From the NCBI RefSeq assembly GCF_012489685.1, contig NC_080043.1, positions 42,981,127 to 43,045,126 of the forward strand: a stretch of 64,000 nt of DNA, in the 5' to 3' direction. Both the position numbers and the translations under genes were made by a program. Source of the DNA: Lotus japonicus (lineage: Eukaryota; Streptophyta; Magnoliopsida; Fabales; Fabaceae). The notes beneath the pieces were generated by a model. The model saw only the letters and a list, made by a program, of their open reading frames with translations, made no database searches and was not told the origin of the DNA. Positions 43,201-54,318 of this stretch are shown piece by piece; positions within the stretch are counted from its first letter, which is position 1, and every line of letters begins with the position of its first letter.

Positions 43201-45472
43201 AGCAGCTTTATCCAGGTTTCTTCCGTGTTCTGGGGAAAAATCAGCACCATTTTTTCAATGCTTAAGGAAGAACAAAACTTTTCAGTGGACTGAAGAATGT
43301 GAGAGGGCGTTCCAAAGTTTGAAGGATCATTTATCCAAGCCACCAATTTTAGCCAAACCAGTTCCAGGTATTTCATTATCAATGTTTATTTCCATCTCTG
43401 ATAATGCAGTTAGTTCAGTTTTGTTGCAAGAAAATAAGGATGATATGAGGATCATATATTTTGTGAGTCATGCTCTTCAAGGAGCTGAAATTAGATACCA
43501 AAAAATTGAAAAGGCTGCATTAGCTCTAATCATATCCGCCAGGAAATTAAGACCTTATTTCCAAGGCTTTCCAATTGTGGTAAAAACATATTTGCCACTT
43601 CGCCAAGTTTTGCAAAAGCCTGATCTGGCTGGACGAATGGTTTCCTGGGCTGTTGAATTGTCAGAATTTGAAATCACTTTTGACAGGAAAGGTCTGGTTA
43701 AAGCACAGGTATTGGTGGATTTTGTTAATGAAATGTCTTCCAGTGAGAAAAATATGGAAGTTGGCGAATGGAGTTTGTCTGTAGATGGTTCGTCTAATGT
43801 CAAGGGAAGTGGAGCTGGAATAATCTTAGAAGGGCCAGGTGGCGTGACAGTTGAGCAGTCACTCAAGTTTGACTTTAAAGCAAGCAATAATCAGGCAGAG
43901 TATGAAGCTATAATTGCAGGTTTGAAGTTGGCGATCGAGATGGGGGTCAAGAGCATAATGATTAAAACAGATTCTCAGATAGTTTCCAGGCAAATTCAGG
44001 GTGAATATCAGGCGAGGGACGCACAGCTGGCTAAGTATTTATTGAAAGCTCAGGGATTGATAAAGCAGATAGGCACAGTGCAGGTCAATTATGTTCCGCG
44101 GGAGGAGAATACAAGGGCGGATATTCTATCAAAGTTAGCAAGCACCAAGAAGCCGGGAAACAATAAGTCGGTTATCCAGGAAGTTTTAAGTAGCCCAAGT
44201 ATCGGAGAAGATGAGACAATGATGGTGTTAACTTTAGCGAATTCAGATTGGATGGGGCGTATCAAACAGTGTTTGGAGGCAGAAGGCTCTAATGTGTTGA
44301 CATTCTCTAAGGATCAAATTCGCGAGGCAAGTCGTTACACATTGTTGGGCGATCAATTGTACAGAAGAGGGATTGGAGTTCCTTTATTGAGATGTGTCTC
44401 TAAGGATGAGGCGGAAATAATCATGTTTGAAGTTCACGAAGGTGTGTGTGCAAGTCATGTAGGGGGAAGATCTTTGGCGGCGAAAGTGCTCAGGGCAGGG
44501 TTCTATTGGCCAACTTTACGAGGGGATTGTATGGAATATGTGAAGAAGTGTGGTAAATGTCAAATTTATGCATATTTACATAAGGCGCCGCCTGAGACTC
44601 TTAGCTCAATGAGTTCATCGTGGCCATTTGCAATGTGGGGAGTAGATATTCTGGGACCGTTCACTCCAGCAGGTTCTCAAATCAGATTTATTTTGGTGGC
44701 GGTGGACTATTTTACTAAGTGGATTGAGGCGGAATCAATGGCGAAAATAACAGCAGAAAAAGTCAAAAAGTTTTATTGGAGAAAATTGGTTTGCAGATTT
44801 GGCGTTCCAGCAACTATCGTCTCAGACAATGGAACACAGTTTACAAGCAGGAGTGTGAAGGATTTTTGTGCAGGAATGGGAATTGAGATGCGTTTCGCCT
44901 CAGTTGAGCACCCTCAGACAAATGGACAAGTGGAGTCAGCGAATAAAGTCATTCTCAATGGAATTAGAAAGCGTCTAGGCGAAGCTAAGGGATTATGGGT
45001 TGAAGGGTTAATCACGGTCATTTGGGCGTACAATACTACTCCTCAATCAACTACTGGCGAATCACCTTTTAAGTTGACTTACGGGGTAGATGCAATGATA
45101 CCAGCAGAATTACAAGATGTAACTTTCAGGGTGGCAACTTATAATGAAGAGCAGAACGACATGAATAGAGTGGTTGATCTCAATTTAGCAGAGGAAACGC
45201 AAGCAGAGGTTCGTTTGAGGCAGGCAATGGTAAAACAGAGGTCGGAAAGGCGATACAATTCTAGAGTGGTTCCGAGGCAAATGAGAGTTGGTGATTTGGT
45301 TCTGCGTAGGAAGGCAAAGGGGCCTGATGATTCGAAGTTATCACCTAATTGGGAAGGACCTTACAGGATTCTGCGAGAGCTTGGTCAAGGGGCGTATCAT
45401 TTGGAGGAGTTATCGGGGCGAAGGGTCCCAAGGGCTTGGAATGCACAGCATCTCCGTTATTATTACAGTTGA
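40253..45472 (+). CDS. Tat gag-pol polyprotein (gag, protease, RT, dual RNase H, integrase)
   Basis: Open from ATG 40334 for 1712 codons. An in-frame upstream ATG at 40253 is separated by one TAG (40325-40327), probably a mutated sense codon, so 40253 is likely the ancestral start. Residues are counted from 40334. Gag core about 40-220; knuckle-like CEYHRISGHNTDDC about 337-350; protease with LLDQGSSAD (Asp488); RT with YVDD at 871-874; a first RNase H (about 1015-1110) in which the usual leading Asp is replaced (SISDNAVSS); a second, plant/archaeal-type RNase H starting LSVDGSSN (Asp1151); integrase with zinc-binding H-H-C-C (CGKC) and catalytic Asp1438, Asp1498, Glu1534 (35 residues between the last two). 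No chromodomain is visible. It makes the particle, copies RNA to DNA and integrates it. All catalytic sites but the first RNase H look intact. Confidence 0.93.
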
Positions 45473-46652
45473 AGTGCAGGGTGGTTCGTTCGGTTTGTTT
45501 TGTGTTGTACAGTTTGTTTCAGTGTATGTTTGTCCAAGACTGTGCTTCGTTGTTTCAGTTTGTGTGTGTTGAAGTCTACGTTTGTTGGTTGTATCGTTTA
45601 AAACTATGTTTGTTGTGTAAGACTAGATTTGATGCACTCTTTTCTCTACCCCAGGCGGGAGAGTTTTTAACGAGGCATCAATTATTAATGAATAACAGGT
45701 GTGCACTCTTTTCTCTACCCCAGGCGGGAGAGTTTTTAACGAGGCATAACCTTTTTAAAATGATCAAGGGCTTATCATTTTACTTATTTCTTTTACCCAT
45801 AGCGGAAACTTATCAACTAAGGTCTATCAATTGGGCGACGTCAGACAATTGAGAAAAAAGTAAGTCTCTTAAAACAAGAGCATTCGGCCACGAATTCATA
45901 AGCACAGTCTTAAATTGGATTTAAGCTTGTCCAAACTAAGCACAAGTCTCCACGCGAGCATACTAATGAAATCAAATATGTTGACTTTGATTTCCATGAG
46001 TAACTATGTCAAAAATGAAAAATTTGACTAAGTTATGTACACAAAGGCCTTATGATTCCAAAGTAGTTGATTAAGTTTAAACTTTAGCATATTTCATTAT
46101 GTACGGCAAAATGTGGGAATAACGTATTCAACTAAACGACGAAGGCGGATCAAATTTGGTGAAAGGTTAGTAAAAATTATTCATGTTAAGTTATACTTTG
46201 AGATTACTGATTGAAAGGTTAGTAAAGCGCGGTATTATTAATTATATTAATTTGTCTAATTAATCTAGTTGTTGTTGGATGAATTATGTTATTGAGATCG
46301 AAAGAATAACTTAATGGTTTCTATGTTAAGTTAAGATGTGATGTCTTCATAGAATAGGAATATGAACAAAAACATATTAAGTGTTGGAAACATGTTATTA
46401 AGTGTTGAAGTAATTTAGACGGGAGGCAGAACCATTAGAATTATGCAATTTGAGAGTTGATATATAGAAAACACATCATATTAATAGTGCTTGATAAACA
46501 TTACATAATTATCTTAGGATAAACCGTGGAGCTAATTGCTCAACACTTACAGAGATAAAGATAAAACATAGCAGATTTAACTAACTTAGAAAATAAAAAA
46601 AAGAAGACTAAAGGATAATTCATGTAGTACATATGCTTGAACAGGGGTGGAA
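45473..46652. other. Spacer between Tat pol and antisense gene
   Basis: About 1.2 kb of T/A-rich DNA with no gene. It contains the duplicated 45-bp motif at 45634-45747 and otherwise low-complexity sequence. Sense pol and the antisense gene converge here, so both transcripts may end in this spacer. Confidence 0.65.
45634..45747 (+). repeat. Duplicated 45-bp motif after Tat pol
   Basis: Two identical 45-bp units (45634-45678 and 45703-45747, period 69) include CCCCAGGCGGGAGAG and TTTTTAACGAGGCAT. A TTTTTAACGAGGCA-like string after pol is familiar from other Tat-lineage elements, suggesting a conserved RNA or replication signal (inference). Confidence 0.8.
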
Positions 46653-48545
46653 CTAATGATTTTCTCCTTCGCCTTCATTGTTGTTGGCGTTCCCATCTTC
46701 TTCATTTTTATCTCCTTCATATTCTTCTTCTTCTTCTTCCTCATCGCCAGTGTCAGGGTTGATCAACTTGCCATCAACAATCCTGGCATAAGGATTGGAA
46801 CCGGCAAGGTTGATAGAAACTTGAGGATTTAAGAAAAGAATTTGCTCTTTGGCTTTTGAAAATCCAGCTTCCAACTGATCAAGGATGGAGTTTTTTAGTT
46901 CAGAAATTTCATAATGTAACTTAGAGTTTTCATTCTTCAATTCAGAGTTGGCAGAATTGAGTTCAGTGATTTCTGCTTGGGATTTCACAAGTTCTTCTTC
47001 CTTAACTTTCTGGGTGGCGCTCAAAGCTTCAGCATGTTTCTTCAAGCGCTCATTTTCCAGGGCCAAATCTGCGGCCTTCTTCTCACTTACTTTATTGGAG
47101 GAATCCAATAATTTCATCGTAGCCTTCATCTTTAGGATCTCTCTTTCTTTTTCTTCAAGTTGTTTGGCGGAATTAATCCCGTCAAAACCAGCGGTCTCCA
47201 GGTCGACCATTTTTGAAATAGCCGCAATTTCCAGTCCTTTTGTCATGATGGCTTGACAAGCTTCCTTTAGCCCAATCCTTTTGATCTTTTCCTGATCCGC
47301 CTTGAACACCAAATTGGTTTCCACCAATGCGTTGAAGTCAATCTTTGAATCCCATAGTGAAGTTACCTCTTCAGAAGTAAGTTCTTCGAATTCCTTCAGC
47401 ACGCTTTTCCATGTCGGGGGCGGAGCGCTTGAAGACCCACTTTGATGCGCCAAATGTTGAGGGTTATTCTTCATCATAAATTTCTCCATTGAAGGTTGAG
47501 ATGCGTCCTTTCCTTTGGTTGGTTCCGGAGTTTCATTCCTTTTCTTTTTCTTTTGAGGGCGATTAGATTCAGTGCCTGAATGACTAGCATCGGCATCAAT
47601 CAAAGTCTTCGCCGGGTTTCTTTTTTCTCTTGCAGCTTGTTGTTCACGACGGAAGCGTAGGATATCATCATCAGAAAGGCGAGTCATTTTCGCTGAAACA
47701 GAAAAGAAAAGTTAGATACAGCCAACACTTGAAATACAAAGATACTGAAATTCAAGAGTCTTACCCACATATTCACCCAATTTGTTTTCATAATGGGCAT
47801 TTAGAAATTCAGTGAGGTTCAAATCAATGCTAGATAGAAATGTGCAATCTACCATTTCTTCAGGGGTAAGGGAATCATCAGGAAGTTTGATGATAGCTTC
47901 ATAACGAGCGGTCCAGTAGAAGGGGAACTTTGGGCTTCCGTCATTGAAGTAAAAGACGTCTTTGCATTTTTTAGATTCGTTTAGCCTAAAAAATTTCCCT
48001 TTGAATTGTTTGTAATGGCTTCTAAACAAGGTAAATAGACCTTTTCCCCTGGCGGCGGCTAAGGAAAGATATTCACCTTTAATGCTTCTACTACTGGTTT
48101 CAAAAAAGTAGAAAAATCTATTGCTCGTGGGTTCAATACCTAACAGTTGACACAAAAGTTCAAACGCCCTGAGGTATGCCCAACTATTACAGTGAAGTTG
48201 TGTCGGAGCAACATTTAGTAAAGTCAAAACGGTGCAGGTAAAATCTGAGAGGGGGAGTTTATACTTTAGGTCAGAGAAAATGTTTTCAAAGAAGTAGGTG
48301 TGGTTTTTTCCGTTAGGGTCAGGAGCCCCAAAGCAACAAGGTTCAGTAGGCGAGCAGGGAACTATGTCAAGGTACACATCTTGGCCGTCAGAACGAAAGG
48401 TATTTTCAGTGATTAAATCCATTACAGTTTTAACATTGCAGAATTTAGTAAACCTAGTTTTGACTTTGCTAGTAACCCACATATCAACTGCAAGAGTAGA
48501 AGTTTTAGAAGCTTTAGAGACTTTACGGGTGCGTTTTGCATCCAT
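46653..48545 (-). CDS. Antisense accessory protein of Tat element (PF04195-like + coiled coil), two exons
   Basis: Exon 1 is 48545-47765 and exon 2 is 47692-46653. The donor TATGTGG|GTAAG and acceptor TTTCTGTTTCAG|CG keep the frame (781 + 1040 nt), giving 606 residues. The N-terminal 260 residues resemble the putative gypsy-type transposon domain (PF04195): FFENIFSDL, LHCNSWAYLRAFELLC, FFYFFE, KGLFTLF and a FYWTARY motif. The C-terminal part starts with a basic nuclear-signal-like KKKKRNE, then a long coiled coil (about residues 410-540 with LENERLKK, ELNSANSELKNENSK) and an acidic Glu/Asp tail. A TATA box lies upstream at 48904-48912 and a likely 5' UTR intron is 48751? to 48560 (donor after 48750, acceptor before 48559). 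Role unknown; such extra ORFs are known in Tat elements. It looks intact. Confidence 0.85.
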
Positions 48546-48903
48546 TTTGAAAAGAATTCCTGAAATTGTAAAGGATTCAGGGGTTATGACATGTAGCGGG
48601 GTACAATTTGAGTTATAGTTGTGAAGGAGAGTAGTTTTTAAGAATGATTTGGGTAAAACAAGAAGCTGAAGAGGGAAAGATTTTACATGAAGGGTTTAGT
48701 GTAGAAAGACGAAAAAATTGCACAAGCAGGTTGAGTGAGGAGTGCTTACCAGGAAAAGGATCTGATGAACTTGGCTAATTTGGGGGAGTTCTGGCAATGT
48801 TGGAGAACACTTGCAAGTAAATGCAGGAAACTTTACGAGTACACGAGGTTAGTAAAATTTTTGAAAGAGAAGAGTGAAGTAGTTTGAGGTAAAAAATGAT
48901 TGC

Positions 48904-48912
48904 TATATATAG
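48904..48912 (-). promoter_or_regulatory. TATA box of Tat antisense gene
   Basis: CTATATATAG-type box on minus, about 360 bp upstream of the ATG at 48545. Predicted start near 48875, followed by a leader with donor CCTG|GTAAGC (after 48750) and acceptor AATTTCAG (before 48559). Confidence 0.6.
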
Positions 48913-49545
48913 AGAAACGGTGGAAGATGAAGAGATGAGTTAGAAAGGTGTGGTTAAAGGCACTTAAGGTAAATGATGAGCAAACGCGTGGTTTGCGTGA
49001 ATCCACACGTTCATTCAAGCCACACATTCAAATTCATCAAGGCGGTGAATCAGCGCGCCATAAAGAGACGACGTTTGGCAGAAAGGTAGCGATTGAATGA
49101 AGAGTGACGTCAGTTAATAGGTGAATGCGTCGTTTCGAGGAAGTCGAGTCTTTTCAGAGAAGAGTTACTCTATGAGTGGGTTTTAAATGCATATCTTAAT
49201 TAATGTGAGTAGCATAGCTTAGGTAGGCCTTATGCATTACAAGTTTCAAGATATCTGTGGAATATTTGTGATGATTACAGCAGGTACAAAAATCCGGAAG
49301 GGGATTGATTTGGTGCACAGTGATTGAGGTGATGGGCAAAGCGTCATTTAGACATCACGTGTCACATAGAAAGAATTATTTTATAATGATTAGCCTAGTA
49401 AATTTTTACTTTGTTGTTAGCCTTATTTCATTGAAGCCTGCGTGCTCATAAATTGGTTCACATTGTACACGGGCGTACCAGAAGTTGTGGGCCTCAATAA
49501 GACACTTTCGTTTTAGTTCTAAAACATCAGTGTCTTGTGGGCCTG
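48913..49545. other. Tat 3' non-coding region, upstream of antisense gene
   Basis: About 630 bp between the antisense promoter and the 3' LTR with no gene. It would hold upstream control sequences for the antisense gene and the polypurine tract for the element. Confidence 0.6.
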
Positions 49546-49771
49546 TGGACTGATATGGGCGGACCGAATCACTTTACTTTGGGCTTATCATTATCGTGTA
49601 ACAAATGGGCCGGGCAACCCATGGTCCAGCCGGGCCAAAACCCAAGCTATAAATAAAAGAGGACCGCCCAAGCGGTGGGGATCCTATCATTTCACGCATT
49701 TTACTCACTTTGTTTACTCTCGCTTGCTCTCGATATTGGTTAGCCTTAGTCTGCGGTTCCATACCGGAACA
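49546..49771 (+). repeat. 3' LTR of Tat element (226 bp)
   Basis: Near-identical copy of 39973-40198, preceded by a weak purine-rich tract (TTGTGGGCC). Confidence 0.93.
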
Positions 49772-49776
49772 GAAAT

Positions 49777-51611
49777 GAATGTTTAAAATTACTTGAGATA
49801 CATGATTTTGTTGAGGAATGCGGATAAAATTGGTTCGAAGACACTGATGTTCTAAAGTGCAACATGTGTTATGTTCATGAGAGGAAGTGCATGCCAACTC
49901 TTCGGCAAGTCTTTGTTGCTGCAAGTTATTAATTTACTGTTTTTGCTTACTGTTTGGAATTCTCCAGCCTCGTAACAAAAAATCCAGAAAATTACAAGGG
50001 TTGATTTATTTGTACATATTGCAATGAGAATTACTTGTAGTTATTTTTAACCTTTAGATAGATAACAGATGTTGTTTTACAAGTTGCAAAATCTAATGAA
50101 CTGAATTTTATTATTATTATTTTTTCTTTTTCTGATAAGCGAATTTTAAAATTTGTTTAAAATTTGTGGATGGAAGGTGAGAAAACCATGAAGAAAATGT
50201 TTGCTCTTATGATTCACAATGAAAGAAGCTAACCACATTGTGCACAATTGTTGATTTTGTTTCTGCTCTCCGGCAAAGCCACATACTCATGCCTTATGAA
50301 TGAGAAAATATAATCTAAAGAAGAATTTCTCAAGAGACCACTAAATATCCTTTCTTAACACACTTATTTAAAAAAAGTAATAAAATTTTCAGAAGTTTAT
50401 TGTTTAATCCAAATAAGTGCTTTGGATTTCAACTTTACAACATACTCAATGGTTATATCAGTCAACCATAATTGATATGAATTTTCATATGCAAACCCAA
50501 GATTTCATATCAGTTGAATATGTGAGCCAAGAGTGGTTCATAATAGTTTTAAGTTATAGATAGCTCGATCAAACCACTCATTTACAAATATTGAACCAAA
50601 CGTATGCCACAAGCACTAGTTGACAAGCTATGACTATTCTTAACTTCTTCCCAAGACAAATATTTCCATTCTTACTTGCTTCCCTCCAAGGTCAACACTT
50701 GTGCATTTTTTGCTACCACTTCTTCACCTGTTTTATGTTCTTCAATAAATCAATGCGAAACTTCATTGATCTTGGACTTGTGTCATCACACCAAAAAAGG
50801 AAATCACAATGTGTGGAAGACCCACCATGTCTTCTACAACCCAAAAACTTCCTCCCGGGGTTCCTTCAGTTTTACAATCTCGAACCTTACATGGAGCACC
50901 ACAATAGCATAGTTGGTTGTTGTCCCCCCAATTGATGATGAGAAACTTCTTGAACCAGAATCAGACCCTGTTAACAAATATCAGCGTTTAGCGTTAGAAT
51001 TTAATTTAGCATTAGAACTCAATGCTAGCCACAATAATATTTTCAACCAGATTTCTTCTGTTTAGCATTATGTTAGACCATCAAAATTCATTGGCAGCCA
51101 CGCTTTGCACTAGCTTTGCAAGAATAGTATAAACAAATTCTACAATCTAATACATGTGCAGAAATCAAAACTCATGTAAGACCATAAACTTCAATGGTAT
51201 TTACTTCATGGCAAATAATAGAACAAGTAATAGAATACAGTATTGTGAAAACTGAAAATTTATAACAAACTTCATTAATAAACTTCATAAACTGCATGAT
51301 AGCAAAACAACTAAAAACCATATATAGTGAAAGTGAAAACGTAAAGGCAAAGATGCTTCCATCTTTATCAGGGAGTAAACTTCAATCAATGTAAAATAGG
51401 ACACAAATCTCATTTTCCCCCCTTTCTATTTAACCGCAAAAGGTGAGCATGATTTAACTCAACGGTTCTCAAGATTAACCAAACCTCAATCTAATCAACC
51501 ATACCATCATCAAGCAAACACATAAATTGAAGCAAAGTCCAAGGTGCATGCATCAACAACCCCATCATATCATCTAAATTAAATAAAGCAAACAATGCAA
51601 AGGCAGTGCAC
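49777..51611. other. Intergenic, no confident gene
   Basis: AT-rich. Two overlapping frames at 50630-50935 (101 and 78 codons) lack any recognisable motif and use different frames, so I do not call a gene. The rest has no open frame of interest. Confidence 0.5.
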
Positions 51612-51885
51612 CTGTTTATCTTCTCTAAGAACCAGAGGTCTTCCAGGTGAAAGCAAATCTATCACAGTTTCATTATAAACCTCAAGATAGGACAGATGAA
51701 CGACATGGTTTCCATCACAACTTCTCTGACTGATTTTACTGAAAAGGTCCTTATTTGCCAACACCATCACCCCTGTGCTCTAAACTGTACCAAGCATTGC
51801 GTAAGTTTTCCCAACTCCAGTGGAACCATAACAGAAAACTGGCCCATCTCTCCCTTGCAGAACCACTTCCACAAGTTCCGAAGTT
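51612..51885 (-). pseudogene. Kinesin motor-domain pseudo-exon (kinesin-8-like)
   Basis: A 274-bp exon on minus with a CAG acceptor (ends 51886) and a CAG|GTGCAC donor (51612/51611). It encodes ELVEVVLQGRDG, the P-loop CYGSTGVGKTYAMLGT, then an in-frame TAG (51780-51782), then VMVLANKDLF, HLSYLEVYNETVIDLLSPG and LVLREDKQ. This is the P-loop to alpha2/beta4 region of a microtubule motor, closest in pattern to plant kinesin-8. The TAG, the change of the usual GAT/GAGKT alanines and the lack of flanking motor exons show it is a non-functional fragment. Confidence 0.75.
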
Positions 51886-54318
51886 CTGAAAATGCAAAGA
51901 AGTTTTCACTCCTCCATAAGGCAACATTTCCCTCTCCCTGCCCTAATACTCATATTATACCTCAAGTATTTGGATAACAAAACATTTGTCTTTTAAGCCA
52001 GCAATCATTCCTTCTAAACTTTCATTAAGCAAGCAATGAGACAGGGTATTCAACAATTGTAAAAACAAGCCTTCACTCGAACTAATAGAGACACCCGAAT
52101 CACATGGGGGCCAAAAACAAGCAGAATTGAAATTCAAGAAAAAGACCTAACTCATCAGTAACAACAATATCATTTATTTACACTAACATGAACACATAAA
52201 TTCTAATCGTACTAGTGAAGTTTAAGGTGCATACATTGTCAACCCCATCATCAAGCATGTTATGGTGGCAAGGAGTGAACACCTACAACTAAAACAATAC
52301 AAAAACATAACATGAAAAAGAAATTCAAGAAAAATAATAGTATAAACCTGGAGTTGTATACTTTGCTTTGTCCCAGACAAAGCTGGCTTAATGGAAGGGG
52401 TGGGAAGCAGAGAAACAGAGAAACCCCAAACTCGTTCTCGGGCAAATGCCACGATTATTGAGACTTTGCAGAAAGACCCTCGAAGAACACCAGCATACAC
52501 ACAACGAGGATCGCCTCATACGTTGACCCCCGAGTGGAAGTGCCCCCTAGTCTGCAAGCAGAAACTCGCCTGCGACATGGGTCTCATGAACCTTTTAGGG
52601 CCATTGGAGCCATCAACGACATCACAGAGTTTGTCGTACCTGTACGCCGTATTCCCGGTGCCGTTGGTGCGGCGGATGTTAGGCGTGGCAGAGAATCCCC
52701 GTCACCGGCGAATAGGGCGAGGGCATCGCGATTGGAGCGGCGGGCGCGTTGGATTCGGGAATATAAGAGGGCGAGATTGGGAGGGTGAAAGCAGTTAGGT
52801 TGTAGAATTAGGGTGAACACTTACACAACAGATGGGGAGAGATTAGGGTTTACATGGAAAAGTCTTCAAAATGTAATTTTGATTTGATTTTCAGTTATAA
52901 TTTAATTGTTTTACAGTAAATACTTAATTACCTAATGATAATTACATGAAAGTATAGGGACTGAAATTGGGATTTTAGAAAACTTGATAACTGTTATTGA
53001 CGTAGTTGACACGTGGTTATACCAACCCAAATTACTTAAATGATAATGTCGTTTAGTGAATAACAAGAATGGTTGGGCTCAAGTGAAAGAGACACAATGG
53101 AGGAAAGAAATGGATCCACTAATAATTATTTTCACTCTAGTGGATGCTGTCTATTTTTGTATCGTGTTGTATTAGACAAAATTTAAAAAGAATAAAGGGA
53201 ATTTGATATCACTCCACTTGCCATCCACTCATGATGTATTGCAATACTCAAGTGAAACCAAAACATCCACCTCAGCATATTAACTTTTTTTTATTTTAAA
53301 TATACAATAGTAACATATATATTCGAACTTATAACATGGAAAGTAAATAAGTCCTTCAACATTAGACTAGTTGTCACTAACTGAATTATCATTTACAACA
53401 CTCTCCATCCCCCATTCACATAAGTCATATTGGAATAGCAATTTGGCATTTTAATGTGATTGAATTTGCCAATGGATTCGTTCAAAAAAAAAAAATTGCC
53501 AATGGATGGAAAACCAAACATAATTTTATATTGTGTTTGTGAATTGAGATTTGGAGGAGAGGGGAGGAATAAGTTAGGAGGAGATTTTAAAAAGGAGGGA
53601 GGAGAGGGATTTGGGGTAGTTTTAAAAGCCCCTCCAAAACCTTCTTCTAGTTATGTTTTTAAGTTCCCTCAAATTGGGGATTTTAAAGAATTTGAAACTC
53701 TCAAACAATGGAATGGCACACCCCCTTCTCCCTCAATAATTATCTTACTAGTTGATTGTATCATTGAATCATGTACATAAAATGATTAATTGTTGAATTA
53801 ATATATTCTATCTTCGTTGCGCGTTTCATGTCTCACTAACAAAATTATGTCATGTTAATTAATAAAATATGAATATAACAATTATAATCTTATACAAGTG
53901 ACTTCTAAATGTTATAATTATTGGTAGACAAGACATGGACACCAATTGGAGATTGAAATTTTCGATCCTTAACTGTCATGCTCTCACAAGATGATCCCTT
54001 TTTTGTTTTTCATTACTGGTATAACTTGGTCTCCAACTTGTGTTTTAGAAACTTATTGCATGACTTATGTTATGTGATATTTATTATATACAGAGTATCA
54101 AAACCCAATTGCTACTATTGGATATAGATAACGAGTAGGCATCTAATTGTCACAGAATATTTTACCTCCATGACTCAAGATACTCTTATGCATATGTCTT
54201 GAAAAGAAAGATGCTTTGGTTGCTTAGAAACATTACTTATCCCTTTAGAGCTTTGCTACTAGCTTGAAAATCCTCGATTTCACACTAGTGTGTCTAAACA
54301 ATCAAACTATAGTGTTGA
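51886..54318. other. Intergenic with GC-rich island and repeats
   Basis: No further kinesin exon found. A GC-rich stretch at 52390-52820 has overlapping open frames on both strands (135 codons on +, 78 on -) but no recognisable domain. A leader-like AAACCCTAATCT on minus at about 52837-52848 hints at an old minus-strand first exon. 52999-53107 matches 19541-19644. A miniature retroposon-like stub lies at 53466-53507. Confidence 0.5.
53466..53507 (+). repeat. Miniature A-tailed insertion with 12-bp TSD
   Basis: TTGCCAATGGAT occurs at 53466-53477 and 53496-53507, separated by TCGTTC and an A-run. The arrangement (TSD, a few bases, A tail, TSD) is what an extremely 5'-truncated retroposon insertion would leave. 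Confidence 0.6.

Larger units (their letters stand above)
39973..49771 (+). mobile_element. Tat-lineage Ty3/gypsy retrotransposon with antisense gene, near complete
   Basis: 9799 bp flanked by the 5-bp duplication GAAAT (39968-39972 and 49772-49776). It has two near-identical 226-bp LTRs (39973-40198, 49546-49771; TGGACTGATA...GGAACA), a PBS directly after the left LTR, gag-pol at 40253-45472, a non-coding spacer with a duplicated motif, and a two-exon gene on the opposite strand at 46653-48545. The dual RNase H, the gag CX2H-type knuckle and the antisense gene identify the Tat lineage (RIRE2/Retand-like). The LTRs being almost the same and a nearly intact gag-pol indicate recent insertion. 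Confidence 0.95.

Noticed and set aside
50630..50935. 101- and 78-codon ORFs considered as a gene exon
   Set aside because: Neither frame shows a domain or splice context, and the two compete for the same DNA.
53460..53780. 106-codon plus-strand ORF
   Set aside because: Gly/Lys-rich translation of a purine-rich repeat region that includes the A-run stub; no coding evidence.
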